64,000 nt of DNA, taken from NCBI GenBank assembly GCA_964601505.1, contig CAZRNR010000002.1, forward strand, positions 1-64,000. Reading direction: 5' to 3'. This stretch comes from DRWZ01 sp964601505. GTDB lineage: Bacteria; Calescibacteriota; Calescibacteriia; Calescibacteriales; Calescibacteriaceae. Numbering within the stretch: the stretch's first letter is position 1; each line of letters begins with the position of its first letter. The notes under the pieces were generated by a model that saw only the letters and a program-made list of their open reading frames with translations, was not told the DNA's origin and searched no databases. The position numbers and the translations under genes are program-made. This document shows, piece after piece, positions 53,400 to 62,250 of this stretch.

Positions 53400-54029
53400 A
53401 TGGTGAGGACTCTTTTTTTATCGTTTTTATTTGTTATATTGTCTCTTTCTCTGACATCGTGTATCGAGGTACATATTTCGCTTTTTGTAAGAGGGGATGG
53501 TTCTGGTAGGGGGAAAATAACTTATGTAATCGTCAAAGGTATATACCAAGCTCCAGACGAAGAGAAAATGGCTATAAATGAAGATAAGCTGGCTGAGCAA
53601 TTGTCGAAAAGAGAAGGTGTCAAAGTTATAAGAACTGGGAGCTCATTTCAGGACGAGAATATGGTGAGGGTTTGGGGGGAGTTTGAATTTGAGGATGTAA
53701 CAAAACTTTCTGATGGATATATCAAATACATGTTCTCAAAATTGCCCGATGGGAAAAGAGAGATCAGACTAAACTATCGTGTGACTGGTGAGTTGCATAA
53801 GAGAGATATATTTAAATCTATGTTCAAGGATTTGGTCTCGAGTGCAGAAATAGAAGTTGAGGGAAAAGTTATAAGCACAAATGGAAAAAAGATTTCAAGT
53901 AGTAAGGTCAGGTGGGAAATTCCAGCTGAAGAAGTAGTTGGTAAAGATGTTCTTGAGGATATGATTGTAATATTTGAGCCAAAGAGGAAAGGCATTTTTA
54001 AAAGAATAAGAGAACGTTTGGGGTTTTGA
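53400..54029 (+). CDS. predicted lipoprotein of unknown function
   Basis: 209 residues. Lipoprotein signal MVRTLFLSFLFVILSLSLTSC (lipobox LTSC, Cys21). The mature part starts with beta-rich sequence (IEVHISLFVRGDGSGRGKI) similar in style to the family of lipoproteins that begin with a DGSG element, but no family can be named. It has a basic C-terminus (FEPKRKGIFKRIRERLGF). It is followed after one base by the porin-like gene, so the two are cotranscribed and may act together at the outer membrane. Confidence 0.75.
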   Translation: MVRTLFLSFLFVILSLSLTSCIEVHISLFVRGDGSGRGKITYVIVKGIYQAPDEEKMAINEDKLAEQLSKREGVKVIRTGSSFQDENMVRVWGEFEFEDVTKLSDGYIKYMFSKLPDGKREIRLNYRVTGELHKRDIFKSMFKDLVSSAEIEVEGKVISTNGKKISSSKVRWEIPAEEVVGKDVLEDMIVIFEPKRKGIFKRIRERLGF

Positions 54030-54030
54030 T

Positions 54031-55428
54031 ATGAAGTTTTCCCATTTTTGCAATACTATTTTTTTTATTTTTGTTTTTATTTCTGTTGTTTTTATAGAAA
54101 CTTCTACTGTCCTATGTCAGGATTTGTTAAAGGTCAGCCTTGATTTGAGAAGTAGGACTGAGTTCTGGAATACGCTTTTAGATTTCCCGGTGTATGATAA
54201 CCCATACGGTTTTATCCTCATAAGAGGAAGAAGCTCGGTTGATTACAAGTATAGCGTTTTCAGATTTCATGGAACGATTCAGGGAGCTTCTGCATTAAGG
54301 CTCCCTGATAACGGTTTTTCGGGTCCCGGTAAAAATTACTTTGAATCATCTGGTAAAAAAAATTCACAGAATTTCTCATTAGCAGAGCTTTATCTCAAGG
54401 TGAAATACGGATCTTTTGATTTTTCACTGGGTAGGATACCTTTGAGGGAAGGGGCTGAGTACATAAGTAGTATGGAGAAGTTAATTTCTGTCAAAGAGAG
54501 AGTTATTTCGGAGAGGTTGGTTGGGAATTGGGACTGGACAGCTATCGGGCGTAGGTTTGACGGTGGAAGCTTAGGGATTGATACTGAGAAAATATATTTC
54601 TGGCTTTCTGGTGCAAGAGTGCTTTCAGGGGGATTTGATTTTGAATCCGCCTACAATCCTATGAACATCGCTCTGGCTATAGCCTCTATAACACTCAAGG
54701 AAGACTTAATAAAGAATACGGAGATCAGGCTTTTTAACATACTGTATAGTGATTCAAGGAAAATAGTAAAGGGTCTGTATCAAAAAGATTTATTTATAAA
54801 TACACCTGGGCTGAGCCTTATTTCCGTTAATGATTTGGGACCAGGAGAAATTGATTTTGTTATCTGGGGAGCTTACCAGATTGGAAAATTTGGGCTAAAG
54901 AATCAGCAGGCTTTCTCTTTCGTTTTGGAATCAGGGTATGAAATAAAAGAGATTTTCTTAAGCCCATGGTTGAGGATTGGTTTTGCATACGCTTCGGGAG
55001 ATAAAAATCAAAGCGATAACACAAATCAGAGATTCTTCAACTTGCTCCCAACAAATCATAAATACTATGGATACTTAGATATGTTTTCACTTAGTAATCT
55101 CCAAAATCTATATCTTCAGACGATGTTTTCATACAATATTTTCTCACTTGAGTTATCTTTACATGATTTCAGCCTATCCTCTACAAAAGATAAATGGGTA
55201 TATGGTTCAGGTGCTTCTTCTAAAAATAAATTAGGGTATTCTGATATAGACTTTTCTGGAAAAAAAGTTGGCAACGAGGTAGATGTCGTTTTTTATCTTA
55301 ATCCTACAAAGTCATTCTACTCATCATTTGGTTTTTCTTTATTTTTCGGAAGCAGTGGTTTGAGGGAAGTTTTTCCATATAAATCAAGTATGTTTTGGCT
55401 TTTTTCCCAAATAAATCTTCTGTTCTGA
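54031..55428 (+). CDS. alginate-export (AlgE)-like outer-membrane porin
   Basis: 465 residues with a signal peptide (1-33) and C-terminal Phe, as in outer-membrane barrels. The middle matches the alginate_exp barrel pattern: early strands YGFILIRGRSSVDY, then LAELYLKVKYGSFDFSLGRIPL. The hallmark segment VGNWDWTAIGRRFDGGSLGI comes next, and later FAYASGDKNQSDNTNQRFFNLLPTNHKYYGYLDMF. Proteins of this fold form anion- or sugar-selective channels; transport of alginate itself is not implied. It follows a lipoprotein gene with a 1-bp gap. Confidence 0.8.
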   Translation: MKFSHFCNTIFFIFVFISVVFIETSTVLCQDLLKVSLDLRSRTEFWNTLLDFPVYDNPYGFILIRGRSSVDYKYSVFRFHGTIQGASALRLPDNGFSGPGKNYFESSGKKNSQNFSLAELYLKVKYGSFDFSLGRIPLREGAEYISSMEKLISVKERVISERLVGNWDWTAIGRRFDGGSLGIDTEKIYFWLSGARVLSGGFDFESAYNPMNIALAIASITLKEDLIKNTEIRLFNILYSDSRKIVKGLYQKDLFINTPGLSLISVNDLGPGEIDFVIWGAYQIGKFGLKNQQAFSFVLESGYEIKEIFLSPWLRIGFAYASGDKNQSDNTNQRFFNLLPTNHKYYGYLDMFSLSNLQNLYLQTMFSYNIFSLELSLHDFSLSSTKDKWVYGSGASSKNKLGYSDIDFSGKKVGNEVDVVFYLNPTKSFYSSFGFSLFFGSSGLREVFPYKSSMFWLFSQINLLF

Positions 55429-55512
55429 ATGATTGTGATGTTTGCTTGAGATCTCTTTTACAATTTATTTAGGTTGCTATTTGTGGTTTCTTTCTTCGTT
55501 GGCTGGAGGTTT

Positions 55513-56643
55513 TCAGAATATTTCCCATATTTTGTCTTTTGAAATTCTTAAGAGAACATCATCTCCTACTTTCTTTATGGATATTATTTTGAGTTTTTTG
55601 GCATTTCCAAGATTGAAAAAATTACTTCCGCCTACACTTATTCCGCTACCAAGTATTATTGGAGAAATAAAAACCCATATTTCGTCAAAGAGATCTTGCT
55701 TTATAAATTCCCATGCGGTCATTCCTCCACCTTCAACCAAAGCTATCATAACGCCGCACCTATAAAGAAAATCAGAAAGACTTTTAAGTTCTATTTTCCC
55801 ATCATCAGAACTTCTCAGTGTCATAAAAGATATATTTTTTATTTTGGGGGGATCAAAATTCGGTTGCTTCGTGCAAACAAAAACTGTATTATTCCCAGAA
55901 GCTATGTTCATTCTGAAAGCTTGCGGGAGTGAAGAAAGATCGGAGTCTATAATTATTTTGATGGGATTGGGGTATTCACCTTGAATTTTCTCTTTTATAA
56001 ATTTTATCTTCTTGTGTTCTTCAAGAAATCTTATGTTAAGCATTGGATTGTCTTTCAGGAGTGTCTTTTCTCCTATGATAACAGCATTTGAATGTGCTCT
56101 TAATTTATGGACCAGCTCGAGAGATTTTTGAGATGTCATATATTTTGATTTACCCGTGGTGTCTGCTATTTTCCCATCAAGAGTTTGAGCCAGTTTTATT
56201 ATGATGTAAGGTCTTTTTTTAGTTATAAAAGTAAAGTATGGCAACAAGATTTTATCTCCATCTTCTTTAAGTATTCCACCGATTGATTCTTTTAATCTAT
56301 AGCTTTTTTGGTCTATGTTTGGATCGTAGGATGAAAAGAATATTTTCTTTATTCCTTCTTTTTTTATGATTTCTGTACACGGGGGGGTTCTACCATGTGT
56401 ATTACATGGCTGGAGTGAGACATAGATTGATGAACCTTTCAATGATATTCCTTTTCGCTTTGCGTCTTCTATGGCTTCAACCTCTGCATGGGGAAAGCCT
56501 GCACCTATGTGAAGGCCTTCTCCTATGATTCTACCTTCCTTGACAACAACTGCACCTACCCAGGGATTTGGAGATGTTTTCCCTGCATTTATACATGCTA
56601 ATTTCAGAGCCCTTTTTATGTAGTATCTATCTTCATGTTTCAT
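55513..56643 (-). CDS. ribD: bifunctional riboflavin deaminase/reductase
   Basis: 376 residues from MKHEDRYYIKRALKLA. RibD deaminates the pyrimidinone made by GTP cyclohydrolase II and then reduces the sugar. The deaminase has the zinc site HAE (His52, Glu54) and PCNTHGRTPPC (Cys80, Cys89). The reductase half runs from about residue 145 (RPYIIIKLAQTLDGKIAD, KYMTSQKSLELVHKLRAHSNAVIIGEKTL, and EGGGMTAWEFIKQDLFDEIWVFISP). The frame stays open 135 codons further upstream, but that stretch is antisense to ctaB and is rejected. No other rib gene is adjacent. Confidence 0.95.
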   Translation of the reverse strand: MKHEDRYYIKRALKLACINAGKTSPNPWVGAVVVKEGRIIGEGLHIGAGFPHAEVEAIEDAKRKGISLKGSSIYVSLQPCNTHGRTPPCTEIIKKEGIKKIFFSSYDPNIDQKSYRLKESIGGILKEDGDKILLPYFTFITKKRPYIIIKLAQTLDGKIADTTGKSKYMTSQKSLELVHKLRAHSNAVIIGEKTLLKDNPMLNIRFLEEHKKIKFIKEKIQGEYPNPIKIIIDSDLSSLPQAFRMNIASGNNTVFVCTKQPNFDPPKIKNISFMTLRSSDDGKIELKSLSDFLYRCGVMIALVEGGGMTAWEFIKQDLFDEIWVFISPIILGSGISVGGSNFFNLGNAKKLKIISIKKVGDDVLLRISKDKIWEIF

Positions 56644-56701
56644 AACTTGAACAAATAAACTATTTTTGCGAATTCCAGAACTTTTCAAAAAATCTCTGAA
56701 T

Positions 56702-57532
56702 ATGTATAAGAGGATGCAGAAATTCAAGGATATACTTATTCTTACAAAGTTCAGGATTTCACTCGCAAATTCTATAACTGCCTTGGCGGGATTTTCACTT
56801 GGAGGACATGTTTTGGATAAGAATTTTTTATTTGTATTTTTGGGAACATTTTTTCTTGCTGGAGGTGCAAGTGCTGTAAATGAAATCCTTGAAAAGGGAT
56901 ATGACCTTTTTGTCTCAAGAACTAAATCAAGACCACTACCATCTGGAAGAATGTCAGAAAGAGAAGCATGGATAATTGCTATACTTTTCTTCATATCTGG
57001 TTCGTTTTTTTTGATTTTATCAAGTTTTGTATCATTGATTTTGGGCATATTGACTTTTGTTATATATTCCTTCGTTTATACTCCTTTGAAGAAAATTACT
57101 TCATTTTCTCTTTTTGTCGGAGCAGTAGTCGGAGCTATGCCTCCTCTTATCGGATATTTTGCAAAGTCTCAAAGTATATCGGTTCAACCAATAATGCTAT
57201 CCGCTTTCATTTATATGTATCAGATTCCCCATACCCTTTCCCTCTTCTACATATTTGATGAGGATTTTAGAAAATCTGATTTCAAAACATTTGTTTATCT
57301 CGGAAAAAATAAACTCAAAATATTTATAATTGCAACACTAATTATTGCATTGACCTTTGGAATTATACTTTCTTCCACAATTGAAAAAACCCTTTTTGTT
57401 CCTTCAGTGATGCTTTCTATTATAACTCTCGTGAGAACTTTGAAAGATGTAAGAAAAATATTCTCATACCTGAATTTTTTTATGATTGCGGTTGTGATCT
57501 CAATAATAATCATCAAAATTATTGCGTTATAA
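56702..57532 (+). CDS. ctaB: protoheme IX farnesyltransferase (heme O synthase)
   Basis: 276 residues from MYKRMQKFKDILIL, about nine membrane helices. UbiA superfamily with the CtaB pattern: TKFRISLANSITALAGF, then the prenyl-diphosphate motif NEILEKGYDLFVSRTKSRPL (N-x3-E-x3-D, the first Asp of the usual DxxxD being Glu), FVYTPLKKITSFSLFVGAVV, GAMPPLIGYF, and the second motif QIPHTLSLFYIFDEDFRKS. It makes heme O from heme B for terminal oxidases. An upstream TTG (56666) would add 12 residues. It is divergent from ribD with 58 bp between; no cox genes adjoin. Confidence 0.88.
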   Translation: MYKRMQKFKDILILTKFRISLANSITALAGFSLGGHVLDKNFLFVFLGTFFLAGGASAVNEILEKGYDLFVSRTKSRPLPSGRMSEREAWIIAILFFISGSFFLILSSFVSLILGILTFVIYSFVYTPLKKITSFSLFVGAVVGAMPPLIGYFAKSQSISVQPIMLSAFIYMYQIPHTLSLFYIFDEDFRKSDFKTFVYLGKNKLKIFIIATLIIALTFGIILSSTIEKTLFVPSVMLSIITLVRTLKDVRKIFSYLNFFMIAVVISIIIIKIIAL

Positions 57533-57684
57533 TCACAAAAAATTTCTAAAATGAATTTTTGAATCTTTTGTAAAGTGTTTATAGTTTTCTTTATAAATCT
57601 ATATGTTGTAAAGCATAGTAGAAAAGGTGTATAACTTTTGCTTTCTTGTGGCCTTATTTCCTTTCGTTTTTTAACATAAATTTA

Positions 57685-57880
57685 GCAAGAGGACTCCATC
57701 TATAGGGTGGAGATGAATTGCAAATACTTGAGTCATTTTCGGATTATAATTATATGTAATCCTGATAACCAAAGGGTTGTCAAGGATGGTAGTGTAGGGA
57801 CGTCCCGAACTGTGGAGAGGCTTATAGCCTCGTTGAAGCAAGAAACTCCATATTCTATAAGATGGAGTAGTTCACAGCTC
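57685..57880 (+). mobile_element. IS200/IS605-like remnant or miniature element with omega-RNA-like end
   Basis: About 195 bp with dense hairpins and local G+C above its surroundings. In order: 57694-57712 (7-bp stem, CTCCATC/GGTGGAG), 57741-57762 (GGATTA/TAATCC), 57764-57781 (GATAACC/GGTTGTC, 4-nt loop), the palindrome GGGACGTCCC (57798-57807), 57818-57832 (GAGGC/GCCTC), and 57846-57867 (CTCCAT/ATGGAG) followed by TAGTTCAC. The terminal hairpin then TTCAC, preceded by GTTGAAGCAAGAA, is the form I know for the right ends of TnpB-bearing IS605-family elements, where the guide (omega) RNA is encoded. Both end hairpins share CTCCAT. There is no transposase or full TnpB: too short. Reading: a non-autonomous or deleted element keeping both ends. 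Confidence 0.55.
57764..57867 (+). ncRNA. omega-RNA-like structured RNA (candidate)
   Basis: The right half of the element, with four stems in about 105 nt (57764-57781, 57798-57807, 57818-57832, 57846-57867). In TnpB systems the 3' end of the transcript supplies the scaffold and the sequence just past the element end supplies the guide. Here that guide would be read from about 57876 onward (AGCTC...). No TnpB gene is in the window, so a protein would have to act in trans. The call rests on pattern recognition only. Confidence 0.4.
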
Positions 57881-58055
57881 TTATTAAGGGATTTCTGTAA
57901 ACAGAAATTGCGATAAAGCGATAAGGATTTGTATTTGCTCTATCGCACCGTATTAAATATAATCTATTTATCCACATATTTATAAAACTTTGTAAAGAGC
58001 TCATCCATATTGATTAATTTTCCGATATTATTTTTATATCTCTGAGAAGATACCT

Positions 58056-59435
58056 ATGTTGAATGCTCTTGTGGTTGGTGGAGAATCTGAAAGAGGTAGG
58101 TTGATTAAACTTTGTAATGAACTCAAGGAATTAGGTATAAACCCAGTTCCAAGTTTGCTTAGATTGAAACCTTTAAATGAGCAGACTTTTATATTTGATA
58201 TGGAGCATATAGAAGACTCAAAACACTGTGATGTCTTAATACCTCTAAATTCTGGCGTCTTAAAGCTGATTATGATTCCAATGTTCAAGGAAGATCGCTT
58301 TTCTGTTCTTATAACGAAGAATGATATGAAGATACCCGTTTTTACTGTCTGTGATGATATGCTTGGTGAGAACAGTATTTTGGCCATATCTTTTTTGAAG
58401 TACTCGCATAAGGGAATAAGTTTTGAAGATTTTATTAAATCTTTCTTGAGCCATGATTCGGTGAATTATCTCTTTGTAGATAAGGCTCAGATTCGCTACA
58501 TTTCAAATTTCGTTCCGAATTGTTTTTACTCTCCTTTTTCTCTATGGTTTGATTTTCAAGATTTTAAGCCCGATGATCAGGATATAGATATATCGTTCTG
58601 TGGATCGTTAGGATATGCTGAGGTTATATCTGGATATGAGGGCATTTTTCATAAAAGCTTGATAGATAAGATAAAAAATCCAGCAAAGCCTCTATTTGAA
58701 ATATTTTTGGATAACATAAGTTTCTTCAGATGTGGTTTGGCACCAAGCAATCCTTTGTTTTGGATTCTCTACAAGCATATCTCATGGGAGTTTGTAAATC
58801 CTCTGGTTAGAGTCTTTTTCTTGGGGAATATAAGAAGAGATATAAAAGTCTTTGGATTTGATACGGTATCTTTCTCAAGATTTACTGCTTTGTATAATAG
58901 TCAGAGGATGGAATTGGTGAAAGTAACGGAACTTTCTCTTACTCTCCTTGAAAGAGGATTATTTTCAACAGATTTGAAGGGAGTTTATGTTCTAGATAGA
59001 GTGGGGGATATTCAATTCCCATCACTTGATAACATACTGCCTCAAGGAAGGATTTCTTTTGAGAATCTATCAGAAATATTCAGAAGGACAAAGATAAATA
59101 TTTTAGTAAGCAACATGATACTTCAGTCAGGGATACCGACAAAGCTTCTTGAGTGTCTCTCTGCTGGTGGATTTTTCCTAACAGATCCCAGATATGATAT
59201 GAAAGATGTTTTCGGGGATGAAATAGAAATCGTGACATATAGAACACCGGAGGAGTTGAATGAGAAGATAGAATATTTTTTATCGCACCCGAAGGAAAGG
59301 TGTGAAATAGTTTGGCATCTGCGTAAGAAGTTTTTGGATTTTATGAAAGGTATGACACCTGTTCAGGTTTTCATTGAATTTATGAATGGCAATTTAAAAG
59401 TTTTTCAGAACATGAACCAAACCAAATCCTCTTGA
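58056..59435 (+). CDS. CgeB-like glycosyltransferase (GT-B type)
   Basis: 459 residues, soluble. The C-terminal third carries the nucleotide-sugar domain typical of CgeB/DUF3880-type glycosyltransferases: KINILVSNMILQSGIPTKLL, ECLSAGGFFLTDPRYDMKDV, then DEIEIVTYRTPEELNEKIEY and FLSHPKERCEI. The N-terminal half has Rossmann-like strands (NALVVGGESERGRLIKL, DISFCGSLGYAEV). Such enzymes glycosylate surface structures or flagellin-like proteins. The donor and acceptor are unknown. No ribosome site is obvious. Its last 42 bp overlap the convergent cas6 gene. Confidence 0.8.
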   Translation: MLNALVVGGESERGRLIKLCNELKELGINPVPSLLRLKPLNEQTFIFDMEHIEDSKHCDVLIPLNSGVLKLIMIPMFKEDRFSVLITKNDMKIPVFTVCDDMLGENSILAISFLKYSHKGISFEDFIKSFLSHDSVNYLFVDKAQIRYISNFVPNCFYSPFSLWFDFQDFKPDDQDIDISFCGSLGYAEVISGYEGIFHKSLIDKIKNPAKPLFEIFLDNISFFRCGLAPSNPLFWILYKHISWEFVNPLVRVFFLGNIRRDIKVFGFDTVSFSRFTALYNSQRMELVKVTELSLTLLERGLFSTDLKGVYVLDRVGDIQFPSLDNILPQGRISFENLSEIFRRTKINILVSNMILQSGIPTKLLECLSAGGFFLTDPRYDMKDVFGDEIEIVTYRTPEELNEKIEYFLSHPKERCEIVWHLRKKFLDFMKGMTPVQVFIEFMNGNLKVFQNMNQTKSS

Positions 59436-60083
59436 TGTGTGAATCCCAAGTCCATAATCGTATATAAATTTTAGTATATCAGGTTCTGATTCTATTTGGA
59501 ATATACCTTTGAATCCTTTTATAAGAAAATCTTCCTCTCCGTCATATATTTTTGTGCATACTGTTTTGGATTTTTCTGTTCTGACTATCAATTTGGTTGA
59601 TGGTTTTTCTCCTTTTATTGCAAAGTACCTTTGCAATGTTCTTTTTTCAAGAATCTCGGAAAAATTTTCGTCTTCTGGAACACAGAACCATTTGTTAAAA
59701 TCTTCTGGAAAAGCGTTCGGATTTGTCAGAATGCAAACTTCTGTGCTGAACAAGGCAGAACCTAAGTCAAAGTCAATTTTTTCTAGGAGAAAGACATCTG
59801 ATATAAGGATCTCACTATAATTTCTGATTTTTATTCCTTCATTTTTTTTCTTCATATCAGAAAATTTCTTCTGGATTTTCTGGAAAATTTCCTTATCACC
59901 TGTTGAAAATATAAGTTCATCTGGTATTTGATGATCTTGATATTTTTTAAAAGATAATGAAAATACGAAAGCATTTGTAGTTTTTGTTATTTCATCTATG
60001 AAAGAACCAATATAGAATCTATAATCTTTTGGGAGGAGTTTTGTGCCGTATTCTTTTGTATAGAACCTGACTTTTAAGCGCAT
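59394..60083 (-). CDS. cas6: CRISPR-associated endoribonuclease Cas6 (orphan)
   Basis: 229 residues, the usual Cas6 size, two RAMP (ferredoxin-like) domains. The N-terminus MRLKVRFYTKEYGTKLLPKDYRFYIGSFI is of Cas6 type, with Tyr21/Tyr24 and His51 as candidate catalytic residues. The C-terminus has a core FLIKGFKGIFQIE and the glycine-rich loop YGLGIHTSRGFGLVHV that defines the family. Cas6 cuts the CRISPR precursor transcript within each repeat. No other cas gene and no CRISPR array lies in the 64 kb. It is convergent with the CgeB-like gene (42-bp overlap) and divergent from the Fe-S oxidoreductase gene. Confidence 0.85.
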   Translation of the reverse strand: MRLKVRFYTKEYGTKLLPKDYRFYIGSFIDEITKTTNAFVFSLSFKKYQDHQIPDELIFSTGDKEIFQKIQKKFSDMKKKNEGIKIRNYSEILISDVFLLEKIDFDLGSALFSTEVCILTNPNAFPEDFNKWFCVPEDENFSEILEKRTLQRYFAIKGEKPSTKLIVRTEKSKTVCTKIYDGEEDFLIKGFKGIFQIESEPDILKFIYDYGLGIHTSRGFGLVHVLKNF

Positions 60084-60173
60084 GCTAATGTGAGTTTAGT
60101 TATTGTATAAAATTTTTTCTGAAAATGGGTAATGCTTTTTGCTCATTCCCTAATAGAAAAAGGAAGGTGATTT

Positions 60174-60179
60174 GGAGGG
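60174..60179 (+). promoter_or_regulatory. RBS that fixes the start of the Fe-S oxidoreductase gene
   Basis: GGAGGG lies 7 nt before the ATG at 60187. An in-frame TTG at 60172 overlaps this site and is therefore not the start, which removes five residues from the longest frame. Confidence 0.65.
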
Positions 60180-60186
60180 TGGAAAT

Positions 60187-62205
60187 ATGACATGGCTTTT
60201 GAATTTTAATGATATATTGAGATACGAAGTAATAAGACCATTTATTTTTATCGTTGTATTTATATCTGCGTGGATTGGATTTTTTTATAGTGCTGGCAAG
60301 CTCGTAAGGCTTGTTCTTCTTGGGAAATATGAGAAAAGATGGCAGAACATACCAAAAAGGATATATACTGTTATAAAAGATGCTTTTGCACAGTATCAGC
60401 CTCTTAGATATCTTAACTCTGGTATAAAGCACTTTTTCTTTTTCTGGGGTTTTATGATTATATCAATTGAGACGCTTGAATATTGGATTCAGGGTATTTT
60501 TCCTGATTTCAGAATACCTATAATAAACACAACTTTCAGACCAGCTTTTTTGCTTCTTGAAGATATCGTTCAGTTTTTGGTCATAGTTGCAATAGGTTTT
60601 GCCTTGGTTCAAAGGTTTATAATCAAAACCAAGAGACTCGAGAATACTCTTGACTCTATTGTGATACTCACACTTATTTTCACCCTTATGTTCACATCGC
60701 TTATTACGAAGGCAAGTTCATTGATTCTTGAAGGTGAGTCCTTTACATTTTCTCCGTTTTCAAGAGTTTTTGGATATGTCATGCTTGGAGCAAATTTATC
60801 TACTGACCAAATTTTCGTTATCAAAGAAATTTTCTATTGGGGGCATGTCTTGACAGTTCTAGGTTTTCTCAATTATTTGCCTTACTCAAAGCATATCCAC
60901 ATTATGACTTCTATACCCAACATACTTTTCAGAAGAACTGACGGATCAAAGTGCAACAATGAACCTCTTGATATAGGGAAACTTGAAAGGGGGGAGATAG
61001 AATATTATGGTGTAAAGAAACTACAGGAATTTAGTTGGAAACAACTCTTTGATTTTATATCTTGCACAGAGTGTGGTAGATGTTCTGATCTTTGCCCAGC
61101 TACGAACACTAACAAGCCTCTCTCGCCGATGCATCTTGTCCATAAACTGAAAGATAGACTCAAGAACGATGGTATTCAGATACTTAAGGGTAATGGCGAC
61201 AGCTTACCACCGATTGCAGACGGTGAGCATATAACAGATGATGAGATATGGGATTGCACAACTTGTGCAGCTTGTGAGGAAATATGTCCGGTTGGAATAG
61301 AGCACCCAAGGTTCATAATGGATATGAGAAGATACCTTGTTTTTGACCAAAGAATTCCCGCATCAGCAGCTAAGACATTACAGAAGGTTATGAATCAAAG
61401 TAATCCCTGGGGCCTACCACAGGAATCAAGAGATGAGTTCATAAAGCAGGTTGGATTTGAGAAAGTTGATGGAAAGGTTGAAGCAGAATATTTGTACTGG
61501 GTAGGCTGCGCCGGTTATTTTGATCCTCTGGGACAGAAAATAGTTATATCTATGAAAAAGATATTAGATAAAGCAGGAGTCAAGGTTCAGGTTCTTGGGT
61601 CCGCAGAAAAGTGCACCGGAGATCCTGTAAAAAGGCTTGGAGAAGAGGGATTGTTCGCAATGATGGCTAAGGAGAATATAGAATTTTTAAGAAGCATAGG
61701 AGTAAAGAAAATACTTACGCACTGTCCTCACTGCTACCAAACGATAAAAAATGATTACAAACAGTATGGAGGAGATTTTGATGTTATACACCACAGCCAA
61801 TTTATAAAGCAGCTTTTGGATTCAGGTAAGATAAAAGTAAATCCTTCAAATGGTAATGCTGTTGCTTATCATGATTCTTGTTATATTGGTAGATATAATT
61901 CGATATATGATGCCCCAAGATATATAATTGAGAAATCTACTGGTTTAAAACCACTTGAAGCTATGAGGAACAGGCAAAAAAGCATGTGCTGTGGAGCGGG
62001 AGGGGGTAAGATGTGGTATGAGGAGGAAAGAGGCACAAGAATAAACTATAAGAGATTTGAAGAATTTGAAAAAATAAATGCAAAGGAGATAGCTGTCGCT
62101 TGCCCATATTGTTCTATAATGTTAAACGATGCTGTAAAATTTAAGGGAGTTGAGGATAAAGTTAGAGTCAGAGATATATCTCAGGTCCTTGCGGATTCTA
62201 TATAG
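60187..62205 (+). CDS. membrane-bound CCG-domain Fe-S oxidoreductase (HdrD/GlpC-like)
   Basis: 672 residues. The N-terminal third has about five membrane helices resembling the heme-binding NarI-like subunit (residues 10-250). Two 4Fe-4S motifs follow: CTECGRCSDLCP (cysteines 293, 296, 299, 303) and CTTCAACEEICPVG. Two CCG domains follow, one with WVGCAGYFDP and THCPHCYQT, the other with YHDSCYIGRY, KSMCCGAGGG and ACPYC. This fusion is found next to electron-transfer flavoprotein or acyl-CoA dehydrogenase genes in deltaproteobacteria and relatives and is thought to pass electrons from ETF to quinone. With the acyl-CoA dehydrogenase at 43.2 kb it suggests acyl-CoA oxidation linked to respiration. 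No etf genes are in view. Confidence 0.9.
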   Translation: MTWLLNFNDILRYEVIRPFIFIVVFISAWIGFFYSAGKLVRLVLLGKYEKRWQNIPKRIYTVIKDAFAQYQPLRYLNSGIKHFFFFWGFMIISIETLEYWIQGIFPDFRIPIINTTFRPAFLLLEDIVQFLVIVAIGFALVQRFIIKTKRLENTLDSIVILTLIFTLMFTSLITKASSLILEGESFTFSPFSRVFGYVMLGANLSTDQIFVIKEIFYWGHVLTVLGFLNYLPYSKHIHIMTSIPNILFRRTDGSKCNNEPLDIGKLERGEIEYYGVKKLQEFSWKQLFDFISCTECGRCSDLCPATNTNKPLSPMHLVHKLKDRLKNDGIQILKGNGDSLPPIADGEHITDDEIWDCTTCAACEEICPVGIEHPRFIMDMRRYLVFDQRIPASAAKTLQKVMNQSNPWGLPQESRDEFIKQVGFEKVDGKVEAEYLYWVGCAGYFDPLGQKIVISMKKILDKAGVKVQVLGSAEKCTGDPVKRLGEEGLFAMMAKENIEFLRSIGVKKILTHCPHCYQTIKNDYKQYGGDFDVIHHSQFIKQLLDSGKIKVNPSNGNAVAYHDSCYIGRYNSIYDAPRYIIEKSTGLKPLEAMRNRQKSMCCGAGGGKMWYEEERGTRINYKRFEEFEKINAKEIAVACPYCSIMLNDAVKFKGVEDKVRVRDISQVLADSI

Positions 62206-62250
62206 CTCAAGTAGAACAAAAATCTCACTTAAATTATTTCTGTATGAAAT

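Larger units (their letters stand above)
57533..58055. other. intergenic region with a structured RNA element
   Basis: 523 bp between ctaB and the CgeB-like gene. Outside the structured element at about 57685-57880 it is plain AT-rich sequence with no gene. Confidence 0.5.

Noticed and set aside
56644..57048. 135-codon upstream extension of ribD
   Set aside because: It is antisense to the ctaB coding region; the RibD family begins at MKHEDRYYIK.
57707..57916. 69-codon open frame across the structured RNA, possibly a TnpB tail
   Set aside because: The translation follows the hairpins rather than a protein pattern and lacks the zinc-finger and catalytic motifs of TnpB; it is better explained as the RNA element itself.
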